Below are positions 45,243-53,382 of a DNA stretch of 64,000 nucleotides, piece after piece (the first letter of the stretch is position 1; each line of letters begins with the position of its first letter). Source of the stretch: Ktedonobacter racemifer DSM 44963 (GTDB lineage Bacteria > Chloroflexota > Ktedonobacteria > Ktedonobacterales > Ktedonobacteraceae). The notes under the pieces are model-generated. The model had not been told where the DNA came from and did no database searches. It worked only from the letters and a program-made list of their open reading frames with translations. Position numbers and translations under genes: made by a program. The DNA is taken from the NCBI RefSeq assembly GCF_000178855.1, contig NZ_ADVG01000002.1, positions 372,001-436,000 of the forward strand. The letters run 5' to 3'.

Positions 45243-46902
45243 TCTTTGTGCTTGCTTGCGGGAGTAGATTCGTCGAGGAGACTGCTGTCCACTTTTCTGC
45301 TTGCTCGTTTACTCTTCATCACTTGCGCGCCTACTTTTCTCCCTTCCTGGACGACTCTTTCCTCATTTTTCTCGCTCATGTTCTCATGCTTACTCGTTTG
45401 CTTTTTGCTTGAGCGCTTGTTTTTTGTAATCTCAAGTACTCTTGCAAGAGCTGAAGTCGGAAAACAATACAGAGAAGAGCCCCCATCCCATTCTGCCACT
45501 CTCCGACATCGCCCCGGATATCCCCGCGATGTTCCGGCGCGCCGCCATCAATGCGGCCCTTGGCTCTGCTCGCGCATTTTTCTCCTCGCTCAAAACGTGG
45601 CGAGTACGCAAAGAGAAGCACGAGGCCAAACCATGCAAAAAGAGCAAGAAGAAGCAGCCGTTCAGGGAGCGGCCGCCGGTCCCGCCGCGCACCTGGAACA
45701 AGTCGGCCTCCTTCTACGCGGGCTTGTGGAAAGAACGCTCTCAGCACTCCATCATGCTCAGAGTGTGGACCGGCTCGTGCTGGTCCTGGCTCAAAATTGG
45801 TGCGCTTTCTCGCGATATTCCCGAGGGGTATGCACTTGGGAGCCCGCAACTGGTTCGCAAGGGCAAGAGCTGGTGGTTGCATACTCCCATCGAGAAAACG
45901 TTGGAGGCCCCCGCCAAGGTTGTTGAACAGATAGCGTCCAAAGAGACACGTATCTGCGCGGTCGATTTGAACCTCGACCAGCATGTAGCCGTGTGTACCG
46001 TCCAGGCAGTCGAAGGCACCATCCTGGCGACGTCCTTCATTGGAAATGGCACAGCGGTATCGGGCTTTAGGAAAAGACTGCTCGGACGCATTGCACGCAA
46101 CCGATCTCAGACTGGTATCATTGCCGAAGGGGAACAGGACAATGCTGATCTGTGGCGCAAGATCAGGCACGTCGATGAGCACATCGCGCACCAGGTGAGC
46201 GCCCGCATTGTCCAGTTCGCCATCGAGCAGCAAGCAAGCATACTGGTCTTCGAGCATCTCGGCAACCTGCGCCCGCAAAAAGGCACGTATTCGCGCCGCA
46301 GCAACATGAAACGCGCATACTGGATGCGCAGGGCGCATCTTCAAGTACTCAAAGTACAAGGCGTGGAATGCACGTGGTCTCATCACGTGCCGCGTCAATC
46401 CCCGCAATACGAGTCGGGAATGCCATCGCTGTCACGCGCCCGTCATTCGCTACAATGAGGGTGAGCCGGTTGAGGGATACACGCCTGGCGCGGCACTTTG
46501 CCTGTGCCCACAATGCCAGATGCGCGACCATGCCGACCGCAATGCCAGTCTGAGAATCGGGCAGCGCTTGAGAGAGCGCTCCCAAGAACCGTTGAAGGAA
46601 AAGCCTCATGCTCATTCGCGACGTGCGATGAGGGGGTCGAAAGACCCAGGTGTTGGGATCTCCCAGGATGCCGAACGCGAAGGGCAACCATCTCTTGCTC
46701 AAGCAAGGCAAGGGGATCACGCCAACGGGCCTGGCACCGCCCAGGGGGGATTGCGCCGGATGGGTGCGCGCCTCTCAGATATAGCTACCACACTACGCCT
46801 CCATTTTGAGTAGTCCCTACGGGACATGTCTCACGCAGGCGCTTACGGAGCCGCGTCAGAAGCTGCTGGGCTTTAGCCCATGCGGAGTGTCACAATATCC
46901 TC

Positions 46903-46935
46903 AAAAGTGTCCCAATTGCTTCGGGACACTTTTTT
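46903..46935 (+). terminator. Rho-independent terminator
   Basis: AAAAGTGTCCC and GGGACACTTTT form an 11-bp stem with a 9-nt loop, followed by a T run. Probably the original terminator of the PQQ-type gene, now displaced 3.6 kb by the transposon. Confidence 0.8.
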
Positions 46936-47140
46936 GGACACCCACACAAGTTGTTCTGCTAACAGGTCCAAGGAAAGGGAAAGACTCTAGCACAGGGCAC
47001 GCGAAAAAAACTTATTCAATTCTTGCTGAGAAAGCTCAGATTCTGCAATAGCAGGGTTTATTCAGCAAATTTTTAGGAAAGATCACTCCAAATTCAACTT
47101 ACTATGGCACTCTTGTCGGTGAAAGGAGTGTCTATACCAG

Positions 47141-48037
47141 ATGACCAGTTTCGCATATGTTGTTCCTTCTACTTTGCAAGCGACCCTGCAAACTTTGAGT
47201 CAGACAGATCTTGTGACGCAACCACTGGCAGGGGGGACGCGCCTGCTTGTCGATTTACGCCGGGGTGCAATTCAACCCGATACACTGCTTGACTTACGTT
47301 TGCTGATGGAACTGAGGCAGATTCATCTGGATGAGCAGGCAATATACATAGGAGCATTGGCTACATTTTCCCATTTGGAGAGTGAAGCCATTATTCAGCA
47401 ACATATCCCTCTCCTGGCGCAAATGGCCCGATCTTTGGGCAATCCTCTCGTCCGGCGCGCTGCGACTCTTGGTGGAAATATTGCCTCTGCGCGTACTACG
47501 ATCACAGACGCAGTGGTTCCGCTACTTGCCCTCGACGCACAGCTGATCCTGCAAGTGGGTGCGCCCGCTACTCAGCGCACAGTCAGCGTGGCCGACTACC
47601 TGCTCCAGGAGCCAGATTCCCGCGAGTTGATTACCTGGATTCGCGTGCCTGTTTACTCCCCAGACTCCCGATCTTTTTATACAAAAATGAGCAATCGCAA
47701 GGCTGGAGCCGCAACGATTGCCAGTGTCGCAACGCATATCGCTTTCCGAGAGAAGCGCATTACCGCAGCTCGCATCGCAGTGGGAGCTTTCGCCTCCCAG
47801 CCTTTTCGCCCACGGCGTGTAGAAACTTTGCTCAATGATGAGGCACTGCCTCTGCGAGCAACGGTCATTGATCGTTGCATAAGTCTGCTGCGCGCGGATT
47901 TGCCCGAACCGCTCCATGACACAGTGGCCTCTGGCTCTTATCGTTTAGCAATGAGTTGTGTGCTGGTTAAAAAGGCGCTTGAGCAGATAAAGTATGTTGA
48001 TGATATGGAGAATGTGAGAAATTATCCTGATGAATGA
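47141..48037 (+). CDS. Molybdenum hydroxylase FAD subunit (CoxM/XdhB-like)
   Basis: 298 aa. FAD_binding_5 motifs: PLAGGTRLLVDLR near residue 29 and RRAATLGGNIASARTT near 113, with a CO-dehydrogenase flavoprotein C-terminal domain after about 180. It transfers electrons from the Fe-S subunit to an acceptor. It is the first gene of a five-gene operon but is separated from its partner subunits by two PLP-enzyme genes. It overlaps the next gene by 8 nt. Confidence 0.92.
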   Translation: MTSFAYVVPSTLQATLQTLSQTDLVTQPLAGGTRLLVDLRRGAIQPDTLLDLRLLMELRQIHLDEQAIYIGALATFSHLESEAIIQQHIPLLAQMARSLGNPLVRRAATLGGNIASARTTITDAVVPLLALDAQLILQVGAPATQRTVSVADYLLQEPDSRELITWIRVPVYSPDSRSFYTKMSNRKAGAATIASVATHIAFREKRITAARIAVGAFASQPFRPRRVETLLNDEALPLRATVIDRCISLLRADLPEPLHDTVASGSYRLAMSCVLVKKALEQIKYVDDMENVRNYPDE

Positions 48038-49550
48038 AATAGACACAAAAGCATATAATGAGCATGCCGTAGATTCCAGAAGAGCGCAGGTGCCCGGTTT
48101 TTCTTTCAGTGAAGCCGAACTGCGGGATCTGGGCTATCAGATTATTGATGAAATGGCGACCTATCTGGCTGGTATCCAGAATCGCCCGGTCTGGCAAGCT
48201 ATGCCAGACGATGTACGCACGGTCGTTCGTCGCCAGGTCTTACCAGAACAGGGTCAACCTTTCGAGGAGACGCTGGCTTTTCTGCGTGAAATGCTGCTGC
48301 CTTATCCTCAGGGCAACGGGCACCCCAGGTTTGCGGGGTGGATTAATTCGGCTCCCGCGCACGCAGGAATTTTGCTCAAACCGCTGGAGGCGGCTATGAA
48401 TCCCAACTGCGGTATTGGCGAGCATGCTGGCCAGGAACTGGAGCGACGGGCAGTGCAATGGGTGATGGAGCTGTGTGGTTTTCCCATTGAAGGAAGCGCG
48501 GGCGTCTTTGTCAGCGGTGGTTCAGAGGCTAATTTCACCTGTTTGCAGGCCGCGCGTCATTGGGCGGCTCAGGCTCAGGGCTGGGATGTGCGGAAGCAGG
48601 GCGTTCAGGGCCTCCAGCGTCCGTTTGTGCTCTATCAATCGGACCAGGGCCATTTCAGCGTGCGCAAATCCGTTGAGGCCATGGGTCTGGGTAGCGATGC
48701 TATCCACATCATTTCCTCCACTTCGACCTGGCAAATGGATGTGGGTCAGCTCTCCAGGCGCATCCGCGCCGATCGCGCTGCCGGTTTTACCCCTTTCTGT
48801 GTCGCGGCAACCGCCGGAACGGTTGAAACCGGAGCCATTGATCCTTTGGACGAACTGGCTGACCTTTGTGCTGAGGAAGGTCTCTGGCTGCATGTCGATG
48901 GCTCTTATGGAGCCTTTGGCGTACTGGATAAGGGGGTCGCTCCGCTCTACAAGGGGCTGGAACGCGTGGATTCACTCGCGACCGACCAGCACAAATGGCT
49001 CTCGGTGCCCATTGATTGCGGATGTGCCCTGGTCCGTAACGGTGCAACGCTGCACGATACGTTTCGCCTGAATCATACCGAGCCGGATGAGCGTGAAGCC
49101 TGGATGTCAGAATATACCCTCCAGCGCACGCGCCGCTTTCGCGCCCTGGATGTCTGGGCTGTTGTGCGCACAGCTGGACGCAGCGGGCTGATCAACGCTA
49201 TCGCCAGTAATATCGGCATGGCTCGACTCTTCGCGCAACTGATCGAAGAAGAACCCACCCTGGAGCTTCTCGCCGATGGCCCTTTGAGTATTGTGCGTTT
49301 TCGCTACGCGCCGGACACGCTGCTCGATCAGCCGCGCCTGCTGGATCGGCTGAACAAAACTCTAGCTCATACAATCCAGGAGCGCGGCAAAGCTTTCTTT
49401 ACCAGCACCCATTTCGCCGGGAAAGAGACTCTGCGAGCGTGCTTTGTCAATTATATGACCACCGAAACAGACGTACGCGCTATGGTCAATGAAGTACTTC
49501 GTACAGCCAAAGCCCTGTCTTATTTCAGGGGTGAGGTCGAAGCGATTTGA
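48030..49550 (+). CDS. PLP-dependent group II amino-acid decarboxylase
   Basis: 506 aa. Typical of aromatic-L-amino-acid/tyrosine/glutamate decarboxylases: substrate-side motif HPRFAGWINSAP, GVFVSGGSEANFTCL cofactor-binding loop, Asp pair in HVDGSYGAFG, and the Schiff-base Lys in ATDQHKWLSVP near residue 325. It makes an amine and CO2 from an L-amino acid; which one cannot be read. Placed in the middle of a Mo-hydroxylase operon, its amine product or a derived imine/aldehyde could be fed to that oxidase. The 8-nt overlap with the FAD-subunit gene shows coupling. Confidence 0.92.
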   Translation: MNEIDTKAYNEHAVDSRRAQVPGFSFSEAELRDLGYQIIDEMATYLAGIQNRPVWQAMPDDVRTVVRRQVLPEQGQPFEETLAFLREMLLPYPQGNGHPRFAGWINSAPAHAGILLKPLEAAMNPNCGIGEHAGQELERRAVQWVMELCGFPIEGSAGVFVSGGSEANFTCLQAARHWAAQAQGWDVRKQGVQGLQRPFVLYQSDQGHFSVRKSVEAMGLGSDAIHIISSTSTWQMDVGQLSRRIRADRAAGFTPFCVAATAGTVETGAIDPLDELADLCAEEGLWLHVDGSYGAFGVLDKGVAPLYKGLERVDSLATDQHKWLSVPIDCGCALVRNGATLHDTFRLNHTEPDEREAWMSEYTLQRTRRFRALDVWAVVRTAGRSGLINAIASNIGMARLFAQLIEEEPTLELLADGPLSIVRFRYAPDTLLDQPRLLDRLNKTLAHTIQERGKAFFTSTHFAGKETLRACFVNYMTTETDVRAMVNEVLRTAKALSYFRGEVEAI

Positions 49551-49571
49551 TGCCTTAAAAAGGAGTACGTT

Positions 49572-50507
49572 ATGTATTATCATAATATCCTGGAAACCAT
49601 TGGAAATACGCCTCTGATCGAACTCAAAAGCTTCAGCCCGCGTTCTGGAGTACAGATTTTCGCGAAAATGGAGGGCGTCAATCCCTCTGGTAGCATTAAG
49701 GATCGAATTGCCAGAAAGATGATCGAGCAGGCGGAAGCACAGGGGCTGCTACACACTGATTCAATCTTGTTGGAGCCAACCAGCGGGAATACGGGCGTGG
49801 CCCTGGCTCTGGTGGCTGGAATGAAAGGTTATCGGTTTACTGCTGTCGTTTCCGAAAAAGGCACTCAGGAGAAGCGCAGAATGCTTGAGCTTTACGGAGC
49901 CGATGTTATTCTTTCGTCAGGAGCGGCAGGCAGCAATGGCGCGATCCGGCTCGCTCAGGAACTGGTTCAACAAGAGAAGCGTTATGTGATGCTTTTTCAA
50001 TACGGCAATCTGGCGAATGCCGCCGCCCATTATGAAACGACTGGCGCAGAGATTCTGCATGACTTGCCTGACGTCAGCGTGCTGGTCGCGGGCCTTGGCT
50101 CAGGAGGCACTCTCACCGGCATGGGACAACGTTTGAAAGAGCACAGCCCCGCCATCCGCGTGGTCGCTGCCGAGCCGATGCAAGGCGAGAGCATTCAGGG
50201 CTTACGCAGTCTCGCAGATGGTTTTATCCCTCCAGTGCTTGACCAGTCGCTGCTCGACGACAAAATGTTGATCACGAGCCAGCAGGCATGGTTGCGCACT
50301 CTGCAATTGCGCAAACAAGAAGGCATTTTCGCTGGTCCTTCCAGCGGCGCGGTTCTGGATGTAGCCTTACGTGTAGCGGAACACATGAAACAGGGAAAGA
50401 TCGTGATTATCCTGGCTGATGGTGGTTGGAAATACCTCAGCGAACAGAACTGGACTATGCACATGGCGAATGACCCGGTTTCAGCAGTACTGGGAGCCGC
50501 TCTATGA
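49572..50507 (+). CDS. Cysteine-synthase/CBS-like PLP enzyme (fold type II)
   Basis: 311 aa, the usual CysK length. Schiff-base Lys in NPSGSIKDRIA near residue 43, TSGNTG substrate loop in EPTSGNTGVAL, glycine-rich phosphate loop VAGLGSGGTLTGMG, and FAGPSSGAVLD near the end. Family members join sulfide or another nucleophile to an activated serine (O-acetyl- or O-phosphoserine), or make beta-substituted alanines such as diaminopropionate. The operon setting points to a specialised role more than bulk cysteine synthesis. Its stop overlaps the next start by 4 nt (ATGA). Confidence 0.9.
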   Translation: MYYHNILETIGNTPLIELKSFSPRSGVQIFAKMEGVNPSGSIKDRIARKMIEQAEAQGLLHTDSILLEPTSGNTGVALALVAGMKGYRFTAVVSEKGTQEKRRMLELYGADVILSSGAAGSNGAIRLAQELVQQEKRYVMLFQYGNLANAAAHYETTGAEILHDLPDVSVLVAGLGSGGTLTGMGQRLKEHSPAIRVVAAEPMQGESIQGLRSLADGFIPPVLDQSLLDDKMLITSQQAWLRTLQLRKQEGIFAGPSSGAVLDVALRVAEHMKQGKIVIILADGGWKYLSEQNWTMHMANDPVSAVLGAAL

Positions 50508-51052
50508 ATACAGAACACCGCTATCCTGTGCATTTTCAACTGAATGGCGAGCAAAAAACTGTGACAGTCTCATCTGAGCAGACTTTATTGGATCTGTTGC
50601 GCCAGGATTTGCATGCCTGGGAGGTCAAAGAGGGGTGCGGTCAGGGCGATTGTGGCGCCTGCACCGTGCTGATCGATGGCGAAGCTCGCCTTGCCTGCCT
50701 GATGTTGGCAGTTCAGGCTGAGCAAAGCGCGATTACCACTGTGTGCGGGCTGGGAGATGAAGCACACCTGCACCCTTTACAGCAAGCATTTATCGAGCAC
50801 GGGGCAGCGCAATGCGGCTTCTGCACACCTGGCATATTGCTAAGCGCGCAGGCTCTGCTCGCGACAAATCCGCATCCCACGCGCACCCAGATCCGTACAG
50901 CGCTCGCGGGTAACCTCTGTCGCTGTACAGGTTATCAGGCGATCGTCGACGCCATTGAAGCCGCGTCCGGCCAGGTTTGCTCGCAAAGCGTCATCGCGAA
51001 CGAGCGGATAACCTGCATCAGCACGCAAGTTACGAGGAGAGAGGAAGCATAG
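50504..51052 (+). CDS. Molybdenum hydroxylase [2Fe-2S] subunit (CoxS/XdhC-like)
   Basis: 182 aa. The plant-type ferredoxin cluster motif is GCGQGDCGACTVLIDG with a further Cys in ARLACL. The second, helical [2Fe-2S] domain has CGFCTPGILLSA and NLCRCTGYQAIVDAI. It relays electrons from the Mo centre to FAD. The N-terminal residues form a slightly longer leader than usual; the C-terminal ~20 residues are unstructured. ATGA coupling to the preceding PLP gene and 2 nt to the large subunit. Confidence 0.95.
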   Translation: MNTEHRYPVHFQLNGEQKTVTVSSEQTLLDLLRQDLHAWEVKEGCGQGDCGACTVLIDGEARLACLMLAVQAEQSAITTVCGLGDEAHLHPLQQAFIEHGAAQCGFCTPGILLSAQALLATNPHPTRTQIRTALAGNLCRCTGYQAIVDAIEAASGQVCSQSVIANERITCISTQVTRREEA

Positions 51053-51054
51053 CA

Positions 51055-53382
51055 TTGAATGAGCAGGAATTTATCGGCGTCTCGATTCCGCGTATTGACG
51101 CTCTGGAGAAGGTAATCGGAAAGACACGCTACAGCCAGGATTTCTGGATGGAAGGCATGCTCTATGGCGGTGTTCTGCGCAGCCCTCACGCGTCCGCGCG
51201 TATTCTCTCCATTCATGCGGAAGCAGCCAGCTATCTCCCAGGCGTTCGTGCCGTGCTTACGGCTGCGGACATTCCAGGCCGGAAATGGTATGGTGGCCCA
51301 ACAGTGTTGGACCATCCGGTTCTGGCCGACGATCGCGTCATGTATAGTGGTCAGGCCATTGCCCTGGTGGCGGCTGAGTCACGTGAGTTGCTCAAACAGG
51401 CACTGCGTTTGATCGAAGTTGAGTACGAGATCCTGCCAGCCGTCTTTGATCCGTTGGAGGCTATGCAGCCGGGCGCACCGCAAATCGGACCGTCTGGCAA
51501 TATTGCCGCCCATGAGTGGCTCAATTGTGGAGACATCGCGCGTGGTATGGCCGAGGCGGATGTGGTCATCGAGCAAACATACCATACCACCTGGATTGAT
51601 CACGCGCCTCTTGAAACCGAAAGCGGCTCGGCCTGGTTCGATGAAGAGGGACGGCTTGTCTTGCGCATTGGAACGCAGACCCTGGAATACCAGGCGCAAG
51701 TAGCAGCGGTTCTCGCGCTCCCGCCCGAACAGGTGCGGATCATCTGTCCATTAGTTGGCGGTGGTTTTGGTCGCAAACTTGATATCACGCTTGAGCTTTA
51801 CCTGGCTCTCCTGGCCTGGGAAACCAGGCTGCCCGTTTTTATGACCACATCCCGCGAAGAGTCGATCCTGGCTTACTCGAAACGCCACCCCTTTATCATG
51901 CATTATACAACTGGAGCCACCCGCGAGGGGCTGCTCACAGCTATGCAGGTGAAAATCATCGCCGACGCGGGACCGTTCGTCTATCGCAGTTCGCTGGTCT
52001 GTCTCCATGCTCTCATGTTGGCCACCGGGCCGTACTTTGTACCCAATGCCTCGCTTGATACGCAAGCGATACACACCAACAACATTTTCACCAGCGCAAT
52101 GCGCGCCGTTGGTGGTCCCCAGGTCAATTTTGCCTATGAGAGCCAGATGGATCAGCTTGCCCTACGTCTGGAAATGGACCCTCTGGATTTTCGTCGCCGT
52201 AATTACCTGCGGCGCGGTCAGAGTTTGCCCAACGGCCAGGTTATTCAGAATGCAGCATTACTGGACGAATCCGCGCACCAGGCATGGCAGGCGCTGGAAC
52301 AGGTCCCGCCGGTAACACAAAACCCCAACGGCTCGCAAAAAATTGGCCGTGGCATTTCGGCCAATTTCAGCGGCTATGGCGTACCTGGCAACCAGGCGAC
52401 CTGTACAATTGAGATGGAGCGCGATGGACGTGTGCTTGTCTCGCTAGGTATCTGCGACCTCGGCGGCGGGCAGCGTTCCAGCGTGGCTCAAATTGTGGCC
52501 AGCGTGCTCCAGATCCCGCTCTCTCAGGTCACGTTGCACACCGCTGATACCGCGACCACGCCTTTCGTTGGCGCAACTGCCGGTTCAAAAACCCTCTACT
52601 ATTCCAGCCAGGTCGCGAACATGGCCGCAGAAGCTTTGCGCAAGCGCCTCGTGAGTGTAGCCGCAACTATGTTGGAGGCTCAGGAGGAAGATCTGCTTTG
52701 GCACGCTGGCAGTATTCAAGTGCGGGATCATTCAAAGCGCGGTGTGACTCTGGAGGCGATCTTGACCGAGGCCGCAAGCCGTGGCCTCAAGATGCAAGAA
52801 CAGGTCACGTTTCAAACGCCGCGCGAGAAAAAGTTTGAGAGCGCCAGTGGGACTGGCATCGACTGGCTGGACTTCACCTTTGGCGCGCATGCCGCAGAGG
52901 TTGCAGTGGACGAAGAGACGGGTGAAGTGACAGTTCTCAAGTATAGCTGCTGCCACGATGTTGGACGAGCGCTGCATCCCCAGAGCATCGCGGGACAGAT
53001 GCAAGGAGGAGTGGCGCAGGGGTTGGGGTTCAGCTTGATGGAACAGGTTGTCATCGCAAACGGACAGATTCAGACTCCCTCGCTACGCGAATACCTCATT
53101 CCAACCTCGCTTGATGTGCCGGATATTACAGCCATCATGCTGGAATCCGGCGAGGGATTGGGGGCATTTGGCAATCGCGGCATTGGTGAGCCGCCAGCCG
53201 CAGCTTCTGCCGGCGCCATCGCCAATGCCATCTACGCCGCAGTTGGCGTGCGCATTACCGAATTGCCGATTACGTCCGAACGTGTCTTCCGAGCGCTCCA
53301 ACAGCAATCTACCCTTTCATCTCCGGCAATTCGTGGCGTTTCGCGCGCTCCAATTGTACAAGAGCGGGAAAGCGGAGAGTAA
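51055..53382 (+). CDS. Molybdenum hydroxylase large, Mo-cofactor subunit (CoxL/XDH-like)
   Basis: TTG start chosen at 51055 (LNEQEFIGVSIPRIDA), 2 nt after the Fe-S stop, with GAGGAGAGAGGAAG upstream; a longer ATG frame from 50977 would overlap the Fe-S gene by 76 nt. About 775 aa: domain AldOxase a/b (KVIGKTRYSQDF) then MoCo-binding motifs GGGFGRK, SAMRAVGGPQVNFAYE, GGGQRSSVAQ and the catalytic-Glu loop NRGIGEPPAAASAG near the C-terminus. The usual RGFG at the second motif is RAVG. Hydroxylates an aldehyde, purine or N-heterocycle; identity unknown. Its 3' end overlaps the convergent kinase gene by 74 bp. Confidence 0.92.
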   Translation: MNEQEFIGVSIPRIDALEKVIGKTRYSQDFWMEGMLYGGVLRSPHASARILSIHAEAASYLPGVRAVLTAADIPGRKWYGGPTVLDHPVLADDRVMYSGQAIALVAAESRELLKQALRLIEVEYEILPAVFDPLEAMQPGAPQIGPSGNIAAHEWLNCGDIARGMAEADVVIEQTYHTTWIDHAPLETESGSAWFDEEGRLVLRIGTQTLEYQAQVAAVLALPPEQVRIICPLVGGGFGRKLDITLELYLALLAWETRLPVFMTTSREESILAYSKRHPFIMHYTTGATREGLLTAMQVKIIADAGPFVYRSSLVCLHALMLATGPYFVPNASLDTQAIHTNNIFTSAMRAVGGPQVNFAYESQMDQLALRLEMDPLDFRRRNYLRRGQSLPNGQVIQNAALLDESAHQAWQALEQVPPVTQNPNGSQKIGRGISANFSGYGVPGNQATCTIEMERDGRVLVSLGICDLGGGQRSSVAQIVASVLQIPLSQVTLHTADTATTPFVGATAGSKTLYYSSQVANMAAEALRKRLVSVAATMLEAQEEDLLWHAGSIQVRDHSKRGVTLEAILTEAASRGLKMQEQVTFQTPREKKFESASGTGIDWLDFTFGAHAAEVAVDEETGEVTVLKYSCCHDVGRALHPQSIAGQMQGGVAQGLGFSLMEQVVIANGQIQTPSLREYLIPTSLDVPDITAIMLESGEGLGAFGNRGIGEPPAAASAGAIANAIYAAVGVRITELPITSERVFRALQQQSTLSSPAIRGVSRAPIVQERESGE

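Larger units (their letters stand above)
43585..45471 (+). mobile_element. Nested IS with 43-bp terminal inverted repeats and 6-bp target duplication
   Basis: Terminal repeats 43585-43627 and 45429-45471 (starting TGTATTGTTTTCCGACTT) match at 39 of 43 positions. GAGAAG is repeated directly at 43579-43584 and 45472-45477. Length 1887 bp, carrying an IS481/IS3-like integrase-type transposase. Unusual extra: CTTGCTTGC-rich sequence inside both ends. Confidence 0.9.
43384..46813 (+). pseudogene. tnpB: tnpB (type 4), split by IS and frameshifted
   Basis: The N-terminal part 43384-43584 (LYNRVVAFYFEVIQAHEG, ALEKLTHATEK) continues exactly after the nested IS from 45478 (SPHPILPLSDIAPDIPAMFR): deleting the IS and one GAGAAG restores one frame. 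Motifs then seen are RuvC Asp in CAVDLNLDQHVAV and Glu in ILVFEHLGNL. Near 46385 a second lesion shifts the frame; the zinc finger (CHRCHAP...CPQCQM) and last Asp (RDHADRNAS) lie in the new frame, ending at 46813. The gene is dead twice over. Confidence 0.85.
43212..46895 (+). mobile_element. TnpB-only element (type 4) interrupted by a nested IS
   Basis: The left end has hairpins GGGCTTTAGCCC and GCCGTTTCAACGGC near 43213-43290; the right end has GGGCTTTAGCCC near 46868-46879. It inserted into the end of the PQQ-type gene: a Rho-independent terminator at 46903, just past the right end, would fit as the old terminator of that gene. The element carries a tnpB that is itself split by another IS. 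Confidence 0.75.

Noticed and set aside
45376..46407. 343-codon minus frame opposite the TnpB remnant
   Set aside because: The + strand in the same place carries the RuvC motifs of tnpB; the minus frame has none.
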